From Onchocerca lupi (taxonomy: Eukaryota; Nematoda; Chromadorea; Rhabditida; Onchocercidae): a DNA stretch of 64,000 nt. The notes beneath the pieces are model-generated. The model was not told the origin of the DNA and searched no databases. It was given only the letters and a program-made list of their open reading frames with translations. The position numbers and the translations under genes were made by a program. Shown here piece after piece: positions 48,833-60,687 of this stretch (position 1 is the stretch's first letter; each line of letters starts with the position of its first letter). The stretch lies in assembly GCA_028564675.1 (NCBI GenBank), contig JAOVVO010000041.1:1-64000 (forward strand), given 5' to 3'.

Positions 48833-51158
48833 CTATGAATTACCTCTGTCGGATGATTTATCGAAGTGACGAACGATATCTGTGACAAGATCGTGATGTT
48901 GTTTGACAACATTATCCCAACCTGGTGTAGATGTAATATTCCGTGGATGCTGGATGATAAATTCTACAGCACGATGTCTAAGACGTGGTGCACTGTAGAT
49001 ATCCGAAACGATGAGCAATTCACAAACATTTTCAAATGTCAACGCCTGTAAATGAAAAGATCCAGATGGTAGATAAGAATACTTCTTTAGCTATAAATCT
49101 AATTTTTGTTTATTTTTTTTCTCAAAATTATCGAAATGATCTTATAGACAGACCTGGGTCATTTTTAATTTGAGTTAATATGAATGACTGTTTTTTCTTC
49201 TATTCAGAGATTTCAGCAAATTATAGTTGCAAAATCAGCTGCTGAAAAATGACAAAAAATTTCATTCACCTGAATCAAAGCTTTTTCACAGTGGCTTTTC
49301 AACTCCTCAAGTCGATACTTGTCAGCAGCAATTAATAAATCGGAAGCAAATGCAAATTCATTAACATCTCTTAAACAGTGACCACAGTAAATGAAATTAA
49401 GCATTTCTGTAACTGTATCATATTCCAGATCTTCAATCACCATTACACCCTATAACAAAAAATTCGTCAGAAAACAGAAGAGTAAAACAAACCCTATGCT
49501 AAAAACTCAATTTCATAATCGGTCACTTTACTGTATAAATAGAACTATTAATCTACTCAGCAAAGATTTCTTGAGTTTTGTTATAAGGAAAATTTGCCTA
49601 ACTGAACTTAAATGATTAAGCCAAAACCTACAAAAAACTCAAATTTACCGTTTTAGCTTCATTGGTGTCTTCATGCCTTAACATTGCGGCAAAAACCGGA
49701 GATCTTGCCGCAAGAATAGCACGATGAACTTTAATTTCTCGTTCGCCCACTTTTATTGCGAAATCAGTCAATACATTGTCTTTCAGCATTTTCAAATAAT
49801 CCTCCGTGAGTTGTTGCTCGCTATTACTCTGAAAACCATTTCAGTAAAATGAAATGGAAAAAAAAGAAAAAAATTAACTTGTGGATGTAAACGTTGTTCT
49901 TCCATCCTTTCCTTTCCCGCCAAATACTTTCATAAATGAGGAATAGGAAAATGGAGATAAAAAAACATGAAAAAATAGAATCATATATTATAATATGGCA
50001 TTAAAAACTTCCTAACAAGATTCAAAAAGCTCACGGTTAACATCTCCTCTAGCGTTGTCGTAACAGTTTCCACGGCTACATCTATTTCAACATTCACAAT
50101 AATTGAATCATTCGGCAATATTTGTGGAAAAAGAACATCTCGTTTTATATACGAAACATAATCAGAATGGGAGGGATTTGGATGAATACGCATTTCTATC
50201 TCTTTCATTTCGCTGGTTCGTAAAATAAAACTGAAAAGATTAAGATTATAATAACACATAAATTAAAAAACTGGATATTGGTCGGAAAAATTGATTAGTG
50301 CCCTAAAGCGAATGCTGAGTAAAAGCCAACAAAACAGCTTTGAAATATAATAATTTAATAATCTTGAAATTTCGAACTATAACATTGGTTCTTTAATCCA
50401 TTACTTATTTTGATTACCTTGAATTCCTTCTAATAAAAAAATTATTAAATTTATTTACCGAGATTTGAAGCCAATTTTCCCATTTTTGCACGGTGCGTTC
50501 GTATTACTAACAACTCTATTAAGACATAAAAAGACAAAATCTTTGTTGTTTTCACCATTGCCTTTTGGGTAAATTTTGATCGACCAGGTAAGTGTGTCTT
50601 CACCACGATGTAGATGAACAAAATTTTCCAAATATTCCTGATAACAATGTGAAAAATTCTTCACTGTCCAACTATGTTTCACATGCTAAAAAAAAAAAAA
50701 GATAATCCTTTGATTTCAGTCATCCAATTTTTTATAACCACTGCAGCAGCGTATCATACAATTTATGCTCTTGAACATAAGATTCTAGAAACTAGTTAAC
50801 AATCATTAATGAAGTATGCTTTAGATGATTTTTTGAACATTATATATTTTAATATTTGCTTTTTAGTTGAAATGATTTAAAAATCTTGTAACAGCAGGAA
50901 TTTTTTAACTGAATTGTATCCGGAATACGAAAGAATCAGCAACTCAAAGATAACACGTAAAATCATTATGAAATTCATGCAGTTAAGACGATTCAGGTTT
51001 GCTTACAGAAGAAGTGCAAGTAATTAAATACATCAACAGAAATTAAGTAACCGACAAACCTCAACTCTGATTTCAGTTTGCGAAGAATTTGAGGAGTGAG
51101 AAGTTAAAGTCGATGAAGATTCGATTGGCATACTTAACTCGGAGTTCGACGGCTCCAT
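48833..51158 (-). CDS. bath-42: MATH-BTB protein, BATH-42/SPOP type (CUL3 adaptor)
   Basis: MATH-BTB proteins bring substrates, bound by the MATH domain, to CUL3 ubiquitin ligases through the BTB domain (family knowledge). Six minus exons: 51158-51060, 50685-50459, 50230-50035, 49828-49649, 49449-49270, 49045-48833; 364 aa in phase. Residues 1-33 are a Ser-rich leader (MEPSNSELSMPIE). MATH domain about 34-170: HSWTVKNFSHCYQEYLENF, WSIKIYPKGNGENNKDFV, MRIHPNPSHSDYVSYIKRD. BTB about 193-294: DFAIKVGEREIKVHRAILAA, RSPVFAAMLRHE, LLIAADKYRLEELKSHCEKA. A BACK-like end follows (VSDIYSAPRLRHRAVEFI). The MATH sequence resembles what I recall of C. elegans BATH-42, hence the symbol; which paralogue it is needs a tree. 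An in-frame AGAG|GTAATTC just before the stop could be a donor to a further 3' exon, since the recalled worm protein has a longer tail. Confidence 0.93.
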
Positions 51159-52666
51159 CCCTTAAAAATTCCTTCATAATGAAAGAAGCAGAAGAAAATA
51201 AAAAAAAAAAAAAAAAAAACATCTGAACATAATGGACAGTTTGCATTTACTGTGACATGTGTATTTGTATCGGACAGAAGTGATTTATTTAAAAACCACT
51301 AATTCAGAAGATTCCTCAAAGAGAAATAAATGCATGATAAAATCCTCATACTGCCTTCACCAAATGACTAATTGTTATATGTCAAACTTGAAAACTTAAA
51401 GTACAATATCAACCAACTGTTCATTATAACAGTATGAGTTTTTGATCAAATTTGTGGTCCTATAAAATTTTTAATAGATACCGAAATACAGAAAAAAATA
51501 ATTCAACAACAACTTCACTGGGAATAATATGCTGAAATGATTTGGAAAAGCAATAACGCATTCAAATATTCATCTATTCAACAATGAATCAACTGCACAT
51601 TGCATAAATTTTCTCAAAACAAATGCTACCCGTCCATTTTAAATATGATGAAACTTATACACAAAAAGCAACTAATAAACTCCATTTAAAACAAAGAATT
51701 TAAAGGAATTCTAATAATTCGATGAAAGATGAAAATACAGAGACAACAATATTGCCATGAAAGCCTAATTTTACAAAAAAAAAAAGAAAAATAAATAAAA
51801 AAAAAAAAATAAAACAGAAAATAAATGTGGCACGTCAATCCTTACGCGGAAATATATGACAAATATCATAAGAACACCTTTGATGAGTTAATACGCACGC
51901 ATAAAAAAAAAAACAGTTGACTAAAAACATTTTCCTTAACGAAAGAATTTGTCATAAACGGACGAAAAATTCAATGACCGGCAACTCAGTTACTGACACA
52001 ATCAATTCTGAATCCTTTAAATATAATATTGACAGAGATATCTAAAGATGAAATGAAATGATACAATCATTCATTAAAACAATCATTTGCTAAACTTTTC
52101 AATTTATAAGAAAATGAATATTTGTTGGCCAACAAATATCATAGTATTCCAAATACTGTAGACGATAAAAGAATTGTAGGTAGAAAGAAAGAATGAATAT
52201 TGGAATATTGCAAAATGATATCGAATAATCGATAATAAAATGAATATCCTCCATGAATCTATCGTCTCAATAAATATGTTCTTAATGAAAGCTTAAATTA
52301 ATTAGGAATATTAATCCCAAAAATGCTGTAAACAGAATTATAGCTCCAATTTTGTTTGAGGCATATCACGGACTAACTTAGCTTCAAAAAATATGTCCCC
52401 CTTTAAATTTCAGAAAATTCAAAACCAACCTAAACCTTGTATTTATTAAACAAAAAGGAGTACTCAGAAATGGCGAAAAAAAAAAACTTGCATAAATATA
52501 TTCCAATTGTTACATATATTACTACTTTTTACTCGGGAAAAGGCAAAAAGAAACTGGAAAAAAATCAACTGCGGCACAAGCATGAAATTTCTAGCAATTA
52601 CCATGTGATAACAATGATATCTGGAGATGCTGTGTATTTTCATTATGTATAGATTGATAAAGATTT
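51159..52666. other. Intergenic spacer between two minus-strand genes
   Basis: Holds the promoter of the MATH-BTB gene and the 3' region of the poly(A) polymerase gene. Several A runs (for example about 51202-51220, 51776-51814) and a perfect 22-bp palindrome at 52118-52139 centred on TTGGCCAA. No gene seen. Confidence 0.55.
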
Positions 52667-55429
52667 CTACATATTCGAAGAAGATAAGTAAGAAATCAAG
52701 GAAGTGTTCAAAAGCGATGGTGAAAAAGTTTCTGGTGTGGAAGCCTTAGAGAGTGAAGGAGACGAAGTGCCATCTGACAGAACACGTCCTTTCAACCAAT
52801 TTCGATAGCGGATCATTCGCGGCGAAATGTGCAGAATAAGGGACAGAAGTGAACCATGATAACGGGCGCGCCATACTGCTGAATATTCACGCGATCGAAC
52901 AAATACGGCGCATAATGTAGCAAAAGCATGCTCGAAAGCTTGTCGCACTAATTGAATATTGTGCGAACAACGTCCAATATCGTTCCCTTAAAAGCTCCTT
53001 GAATGCTGATTTACGTTAATCATGAAAATCGAAATGTTTTAATTTAGTTATAAAAGTAAATATATTCATAACTGAAAAATCTTTTCGATGAAATAAAATA
53101 TATGAATAATTATAAGAATTCGGGACTTTCATTACAGAATCAGTCTCTATGGAATTTTTCACCAATTGGTTTTTTCTGATTTTTTCTAAAAAATTTAAAA
53201 TAGAATTTTATTACCTGGTTGTAAAGGATCCTCAATACATAACATTGAATTTGATGGTCTATTCATTTGAATTAAAATTTCATCCTTGCAAACATACGCT
53301 CCGCCGCTATGAATTCGTAAAGCTGTTTTCATGTAATTGAATTCTTGTCCATAAAGTTGCAAAAAATTAAGTAACAATACGCCCATATTTACCTCTGTGA
53401 TTCCTTTGTATGAATAATCGTACGATGGGTGAAGCTGCAATTATCAAATTATTACTACAAATATTCATATCAGTGCTTACAAAATTTAATTAAGTTATAT
53501 GAATTAATTTTAAAAAAATAATGAAAATCCTGAATTAGAAAACTGAAACAAAATATGTTGGAAAAAATCCTCCAAGAAGCTGAATTCTAGAGAAAAATAC
53601 CTGCAAGAAACTAATTAGCATTAAAATAAGTCCGTAAGATGATAAACCACCCGTGAATACCTGAAATATTTTTTTTAAAACGAAAGAAGTGGCTGAAGTT
53701 CAAATTAAATAAAAATAAAAAGCAACATTGGGCATCTAATCACCATGAGCATATCGTGGGATAGATGATAAATTGCCTATATGTTCTACATATACGGCAG
53801 TTTTATAGAAATGAGACATTGAAAAGCTTTTTTATTATTCAAAAATAAATGAAATCATTGGTTAGGAATTCGTTCAAGTCATTAGTCATAAAAAATTGTA
53901 CTTGATTTAACTGCCGCTGCATCAAAAACTGCTTGAGGACTAGCACCAATGGTTCCAGTACGGGATACCGCATTTTCATATCCTCAATAAACTTTGCCGA
54001 ACGCACACCCTGGATTGTGTTGAATGATATATCCAGGTATATCTTGGTATCCTTGTCGACCATCTTCACGATTGGTACAAATGCTTTGTCCAGCACATTG
54101 ATTGATTCCGTAATTCCAGATTCTCTGAGAAATCCAATTTAAAATAAATAAATTAGATTTATCCAACTGGTAACTAAATCATTTGTTCCCAGGAATTGTA
54201 TCTTCAAACTAAATATAAATGAAATTTGATAATAAAGAATTTAAAACATAATAAATGAGTAATGCCACAAAGTCACATAATATTTGGCTATATTTACAGT
54301 CTTTAGAAGAATATAAATTATATTCAAATCATAATATAGCTTGACAATAAGAAAACACAAACTTTAATGCTATTGCCGTTTTCCAAAGAGGTGGTTCCTC
54401 ACTTATTGAATCACTTTCCACAACCACGTCGATATCTGAGGTAGGTAAAAACAAGTTCGTGTACAAGCTGCCAAATACATCAATCTTTGCTGTTGGCCAA
54501 ATTCGCTGAAGGACTCCACGAACTCGTTCGAAGACACGAAGTCGCAATGCCTTTTCGAGTGGAGATGGTTTCAGCCATGCATATAGATCTAGCAATTCTT
54601 CATGTAATCTACAATTTTCATATAGTTTTTTATGTCTCATATCACCACTTTAGAGCTCCTTTTCATCAGTTTTCAAAAAGAGTTATCCATTAGCAGTGTG
54701 GATAATACCGATAAAAAAAAATAAGCGGAATCAAAATTCTAATTTCTTTTGAAGAACAAATCGAAGAAAGATGATTCTATTTTCAATAAATTTAATTTTT
54801 CTTTCTATTTGTTCAATGATGCCATGTTTGTATGTTTTGGTAACATGTTCTCACCCTCTTCAAAGAACATTAATTTTCAATATTAAGTAGGAGATATGAA
54901 GCAAAAACACAAATCCGTACTCACCCTCGTAAAGAGAGTGCATATCTTCGTCGACACCACGGCGCAACAAACGCAGTACTTTCTCTCGGCGGCCAATACA
55001 CACGATCCGAAGAATCCGCTGTGAAATTCAATACTTCTTCCTCTCCCTCGGAACTACTTCTGAAAAGTTCTCCACATTCTCAAATTGTATTTAATGTTCA
55101 AATATAGGTGAGATGCTGATTTTCATTATTCCTATTCCAAAGAAGAAGGATGAAAATGAAGAATGAAAAGTAAAAATGAATGTAAAATGAGAGGAAATGA
55201 ACCAATGATAATGGAATAGATAAATCTTGCTTACATTTCATATCATATCAATGCCGCTGTTAACCAAACTAAGTCCAAAATGTTACAAAGAACTACACGA
55301 AATCGATTCAATACTACGGAATCTGTTCAATAAAGGAGTAGAGATAAATGAATAACAAATATCAGTAACTTACGAAGGAACGGAATCACACTGATCGACC
55401 ATTTCAGGAGCGTTTTCTTTCAAAATCAT
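52667..55429 (-). CDS. gld-4: Non-canonical poly(A) polymerase, GLD-4 / TENT4 (PAPD5/7, Trf4) type
   Basis: Nucleotidyltransferase that extends RNA 3' ends; worm GLD-4 is a cytoplasmic poly(A) polymerase of the germ line, the vertebrate TENT4 enzymes act on many RNAs (family knowledge). Seven minus exons: 55429-55374, 55059-54925, 54608-54363, 54124-53902, 53660-53601, 53434-53215, 52986-52667; 419 aa in phase. The catalytic triad is intact: GS at 110-111, Asp122 and Asp124 in LPTSDIDVVV, and Asp177 in KIYLDISFN. Then VRSAKFIEDM, LVLVLKQFLMQRQLNQ, VFTGGLSSYGLILMLISFLQ, and the PAP-associated domain with GVLLLNFLQLYGQEFNYMKT, SMLCIEDPLQPGNDIGR. The Asp-rich recognition of ATP matches TENT4 more than GLD-2. 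It is shorter at both ends than the worm and human proteins as I recall them; the tail is Ser/Thr-rich. An out-of-frame ATG lies a few bases upstream of the chosen start. Confidence 0.93.
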
Positions 55430-56369
55430 CTTGAACTTGCATCAAAATACGTTCAGTTTAAAACTGATCAGTATATGTTCATTGATTCGTTCCTGTATAT
55501 CTGATTGATTAGAGTCAGATATTTTCTTTCCTTTTTTTTCTTTTTTTAACAACAGCATTTGTGGAAAGAATTATTTACATGCAAAGAACATAAAAAATAA
55601 TTTGGAATCAATCGATTTCAGGTAATTATTCACCAATGCTTATTACTGCTGCTTGCTTGGTCCGGTTTCCTTTCATGATATTAAATTTGTGAAACAAATG
55701 CCATGGAATAAGAAGAGTTTTTTCGAAGAAGAGAAAAGATAACAGTGAAAATTCCGTCGAGAGCAACAATAAATACATTCCATTCTAGCAAAAGTTTTGA
55801 GTTCATTTGATTCATATGTAAATTTCGTATATATACATATTTAGTTATATATATTTATATTTATAAATAACAGCCTAAACCGACAGACGGAACGATTCTT
55901 CACATCAGAATTTAACCATCTTCTAGAAAGCCAAACGCAGAATCCATTGTATCCTATCCGCGCCAAATATATACATTTCATGGAAAATATGCGCAATCAT
56001 AGTTGATTCATAAGAAATTAAGAAAACAATTAATTCTCTTTTTTAATGGTCATCAAAAAAAGAATTTCTAGTCAATCAATAATTGAGTTCAACTACAGAG
56101 TACGAAGGTAGATGAGACTGATGTTCTCATAATCGCTTCGCAATAGTCGAAGAAGTCTTAGATTTGATTCCAGGAAAGATGAAATGAACTAAAACATCGT
56201 AGCAAGGATCGTCTAAACTTCTACTCAATCTCTCCTTACTATCAGTATCAACGGGGAATACAAACCATTCCTCCTTCTCCATTCAATTTTGATCTTTCCT
56301 GGCATAAAAGAGCCAACTACCAGGATTTAACGGTCATGAAGAAAGTGAGCCCATCTGCGGCCTGTTATA
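55430..56369. other. Divergent promoter region
   Basis: Between the 5' ends of the poly(A) polymerase gene (minus) and the plus-strand genes to the right. No coding segment recognised. Confidence 0.5.
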
Positions 56370-57153
56370 ATGAGTGTGCGACACAGCTGGGAAAGTGTGG
56401 TACAGAGGACTTTGATCACTCTTCACAATCTTTTAGATGTTGATGAAGATGAGCTGTTCATTTACCTAATTATGCCCTCAGGGTATTTACCAAAAGGTGG
56501 TTTTTTTCTTTGTTTACATGAAATATTTAATTATGTACAAAGTGTTATTTCCAAATGTTAAACATAATTATATCAGTTTCACTCGGTTAGTGAGTGACAT
56601 TTGTTTGAATTATCAGTAAGTCATGCTAGTTTTAGTGATTGGTGAAATGACAGCACATAGTATAGAGACTTTCTTGACTGTACTATGCATTATTTAATAC
56701 CGTACGCAATTCTTATACAAATATTCGGGAATACTTATGTTTCCAACAACTTATTTCCCACGTATTTAATTTCAAACTACTTGTTTTAACTGGCAAAACT
56801 TAGCGTTTTTTTTTTTCAAGTATTTGATAGCTTTTCCAATCAGTGAGTTTCGTTGCTTAATCTTTCTTTGTATCGACTTTAGAATAAATCTTGATTTCAA
56901 ATCAAGTTTGCTAGCAAATATGATTTGAAATATTAATAAAAATGAGTAAAATATAGATTTTATTTGATTTGTGAATCAAATAAATTACTCCATTGCTGTT
57001 CTTCCAGGCATATGTTATTAGGTGAGGAAGTGTCACCATTAAGCTCAGGCAAGTAGTGATATTAGAGTTTCCAATTTATTGTTGCAATTTTCAGTTCTTA
57101 CTGCATTGTTGTTGCAGCATTTTATTAATTTTAACTTGCTAGGTTACCTTTGA
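56370..57153 (+). CDS. Possible three-exon 70-aa protein upstream of glutaredoxin (speculative)
   Basis: An ATG at 56370 opens a 43-codon stretch (MSVRHSWESVVQRTL...) ending at a weak donor, CAAAAG|GTGG. It can be joined in phase to 57022-57048 (GEEVSPLSS) and 57095-57153 (hydrophobic, LTALLLQHFINFNLL, then TGA). The second intron would need a GC donor (CAG|GCAAGT). The stop lies 33 bp before the glutaredoxin ATG. I recognise no family, no acceptor precedes the ATG, and the weak donors leave this as a guess; the first exon alone might be real with a different continuation. Confidence 0.2.
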
Positions 57154-57185
57154 AATTATTTTTAGGTTGACAAACAATTCACTTT

Positions 57186-58501
57186 ATGGGGTCTCTGTTT
57201 TCCAGACATGTTCCACAGGTGAGAAGATATATTTTATCTTGCTTTTTTGGAAACAAAGTAAGTTTGGTTTGCAAATGAATATGTTTTCAACCCAAATCTC
57301 GCAAATTAATTTGATTTTACAAATTTGAGAAGTTATTGCCGTAGGTAAAATGATCAGTCGTTGGAAAAATCAATTTGTATACTTAAGGAGTAACATTTGA
57401 AATAACAATAATTGTCAAGCAAATGAATAAAGCAATCACTTCTATAAGAAAACACGCGCAGTAGAACTGGACATAATAAAATCACTTTAGATGAAGTTTT
57501 TCAAATTCAAGTTTTAGGATGTGGTTGAAGTGCGGCGATTTATTGATGAACTGATTGCATCCAAAAAAGTTAGTTTTCCAAATTCTGTGGTTTTATTTCC
57601 AAGAGATTTGTTATCAGTTATACTCTGATGAAAGGAAATTGTAGTTTCGGTGTGGAAACGGAATATTAAACTTCATTTAATTCTTTAACTTTTACATGTA
57701 TTCGCAAATTAGTATCATTAATCTTTTGATTTCTATTAAAACGACTTGGAATTTGAATTTTGAAATTTCTTTGCAGATAGTAGTAATATCAAAGAGTTGG
57801 TGCATATACTGTATACGAGCACGTAAAGTACTTACCGCATATCCGCTACAAGAAGATACAATGGAATGGATTGATATTAACAAAAGATCTGATGGAAAAG
57901 AAATTTTGAATTATATGGAACAGATAACTGGATCAAGGTTATATTTGCGATATTTTATCGAAGTTGTTTAGAAAATTCAGAAAATTATAATGCAAGGGGT
58001 GTAGTCACACTTGTTCTTTTAGTTCTTTTCGTGGTTAAGGATCTCCAGCTGTGAGTAATGCAGTCAATAAAGAAGCCATCATTGGAAAAAGTGAAACTAA
58101 GGGGCAAAAACACTGTTTGAGATTTGAGACACAGAACGGAACTATGATACTGTTTTTATGCGAATTATCTGAAGAATTTCCCAAGTTTATTTCTTATAAA
58201 CTATATTTCAAATAATGTAGGAAGATCGAAGCGTCGTACTTGAAACGAATTAATGGAGATATTATCTCAATCGCTTTTAGGCTTTATTTTAAATTTGAGA
58301 ATCCTAGCAGTGAGATTGCAGTCTCTATTTTAAAATATCTGGTAGATCACGCAAACGATGCGTTTAAAAGTAACATTCATTTTCAGAACGGTGCCACGAA
58401 TTTTCATCGGAGGTTATTTTTTTGGAGGTTGCGATGAAGTTTGTAAAGCAAAAAAGAACGGTGTCTTAGAACATAAGCTTAATGCAGTTGGAGCTATTTG
58501 A
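57186..58501 (+). CDS. Single-domain glutaredoxin with CIYC active site
   Basis: Glutaredoxins reduce protein disulfides or glutathione adducts using glutathione (family knowledge). Four exons, 57186-57218, 57518-57568, 57777-57937, 58387-58501, give 119 aa in phase. The thioredoxin fold begins IVVISKSWCIYCIRARKVL; the active site is Cys37-Ile-Tyr-Cys40 where most dithiol family members have CPYC. The cis-proline motif TVPRIFI and the glutathione-contacting GYFFGGCDE (usually GGxDD) are present; the end is LNAVGAI. The N-terminal 28 residues (MGSLFSRHVPQ start) are a short leader; Met-Gly-Ser at the start would fit N-myristoylation, an inference only. No organelle signal is obvious. An acceptor ATTATTTTTAG ends at 57165, 20 nt before the ATG, a probable SL trans-splice site. 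Confidence 0.93.
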
Positions 58502-59106
58502 AAAGTTATACAACAGTACTGTACAAAACGCATAATTGGAACTGAAATGGCCGTTCAATTTCATTCTGATATAATTTTTACTATCGTTGCTATGAATAGT
58601 AAAAATTTGAAATTTTAACTGAACAAGAATCCTGTTTCTAGACAGCATAAATCTCGCTCATTTCGTTTTCCATTTATTTAGTTTATATTTTATTTGTAAT
58701 ATGCCACTAGTGCACCTTTTTTCAAAGAACAACGATAAACATTTTATAACCCATACATTTGTTGGCTAATAGATAATGCTGAAAAACATAGAAAACTCTA
58801 TGAAAATTAAGAAAACATTGTGCAATAAGATAGACAAATATGGGTAAATGATAACTGCTGTTAATTTCGCATTGGATTATAATTTTAGAATATTATAATC
58901 CCAAATCCCCGATTCTGTAATGGATTGGTTTAAAGTTTTTTGTCGCGTATTTTTCAACATCAAGTGAAAACCTCGAGTGAAATGTTGGATAGTCTTGGTA
59001 TTGGATCTAACTCAAAAAAGTTAAATGTCAGCAGCGATAAATAGATAAATTAGAACAACAGAAGAATTTTCAGCTTATCATTGAACTACTCTTGAGAACA
59101 AATATT
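58502..59106. other. Convergent intergenic spacer
   Basis: Between the stop codons of the glutaredoxin and the LDLa membrane protein. Nothing coding seen. Confidence 0.55.
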
Positions 59107-59713
59107 TTAGGAGTAAAGTGAACCTATCAATAAATCGTCTTCATCGTCACCATCATTTTGCTCCATATTCAAACCTTTCCTCATACCATATGCCCGATTA
59201 CTTCTGAGCAGGGCATTTCGTCGTCGTCGGTACCGCAGAATGATCATAACCAGCAATGTGATGAACAGTATGAAAGCCAGAGCGATAAACCATTCATTAA
59301 ATTGAGTAAACTGAAGAACAGCCCTAGTGCTATTGGTTGGATTAACTTCATACCGTATCGCTGACTTCATATGTTCTTCACCAGCCATATTTATATATTT
59401 ATTTTGCCAATGCCTATAATAAAATTTGCAAATATAATAATACAAGATGCTTTAGGGTCTTTAATGGCTTCTCAAAATCGCATAATACTTCGATAAAAAA
59501 TATACATTTCATAAGCAGCCTTCAAGAAGGCATTTATTTCTGCAAAAATTGATATAAACCTTTTATCGCAGTCAATTTCGTCAGATCCATCAGTACATTG
59601 TGCAATACCATTGCACAGGTCATATTGGGCGATACATTCACCATTATTGCACATCCACTGCCACGGGCTACTACAAGTCAGCATCTGTGCTGATGCGCTT
59701 GGCATCATCATTT
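59107..59713 (-). CDS. LDL-receptor class A domain, single-pass membrane protein (5' end missing)
   Basis: Two exons are secure: 59713-59560 and 59413-59107. The first encodes one LDLa module with all six cysteines in order (from LTCSSPWQWMCNN through CTDGSDEIDC) including the calcium-binding DGSDE. The second continues past an N-glycosylation site (PTNSTR), has a transmembrane helix (WFIALAFILFITLLVMIIL), a stop-transfer run RYRRRR and an acidic tail ending DGDDEDDLLIGSLYS; DEDDLL fits an acidic dileucine endocytic signal. The reading frame at the 5' exon needs one base from an upstream exon, and no signal peptide is in hand, so at least one exon upstream (minus strand, right of 59713) was not found. 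Likely a small type I receptor-like protein of the endosomal or surface membrane (inference). Confidence 0.8.
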
Positions 59714-60676
59714 CTGAAATTAATGATCGAATCTGACAAAGCATGGAATTGAACTGTGACTCTTTCCTCTATTCTGCTTGCAATTACGAAGTTTTCCAAA
59801 ATCAAATTAATTGCATACTAAATTAAGCTTAATCGCAAGTATTGAATGAAATTTAGGACAAAACAACAACAGGCTTTCATTCTTGACAAACAAATATTAG
59901 AGAAAGCAAAGACTGGATCGAATTGTTAACAGTCCTAATAATGATAATCCTCATCAGCCACTACATATTATGTAAGTAACAAATACGGAAATTTGATAAT
60001 ATTGTTGAATAAATTTGCATATGCCAAGCATCCAGCCCATCTCAAAGACATTTGAGATATTTTGCTCTTTTCAGCTTAAAGCTGTCTTCTCTTAGGCATC
60101 GTTGGTTGCAAACCAGCAGTATGCTATCGATCTCAGTTACCACTGCCATTCTGCAAATAAAAGTGGATTTCAATCTACTGAGTCGATTCTGCTAGAATCA
60201 GCAACTTCTACTCGACAAACAAATACGTTAGAGTTGACAATCCATCTGTCATAACATACGTTTTGGCTCGGTTTTTAGTTTGGGCAAGCCGAATATTCAT
60301 GCTCGAACTTCTTCCTCCGCATTGCAAGCGAAATTATTCGGAAGGTTTCTATCACTGAAGAATAAGAAAATATCAAAAAAAAAGTCGTGCATTTCTGTTG
60401 GTTGTTATGTTGCAATTCTAAGTTTCAAAAATTTTTCTTCTAAATTAAAATTTTCGTCGCTGTTAATGATATGATAAGAATCTGGGCATTTCGTTAGATC
60501 TATTATCAATTATTATTTCAAATCCTATACGCGCAAATCAGAATATAGTTAATAGTTACTGATAAAAGATTAGAAAAACATAATTCTGATGAATCACGTT
60601 TGATCATGCCTCATGACATAGTGTGTATTTTGTTAATCGTTCTTTCTGTTCTACGTGAAATCGATTGTATTTACAG
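59714..60676. other. Divergent region, missing 5' exon of LDLa gene expected here
   Basis: Should contain the first exon(s) and promoter of the LDLa gene on the minus strand, but I could not place a signal-peptide exon. A plus-strand open stretch at about 60270-60341 with acceptor GGTTTTTAG and donor GGAAG|GTTTCT is exon-like, but joins neither neighbour in phase by a good acceptor. A TATTTACAG acceptor ends at 60676. Confidence 0.4.
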
Positions 60677-60687
60677 ATAGAGTTGTA

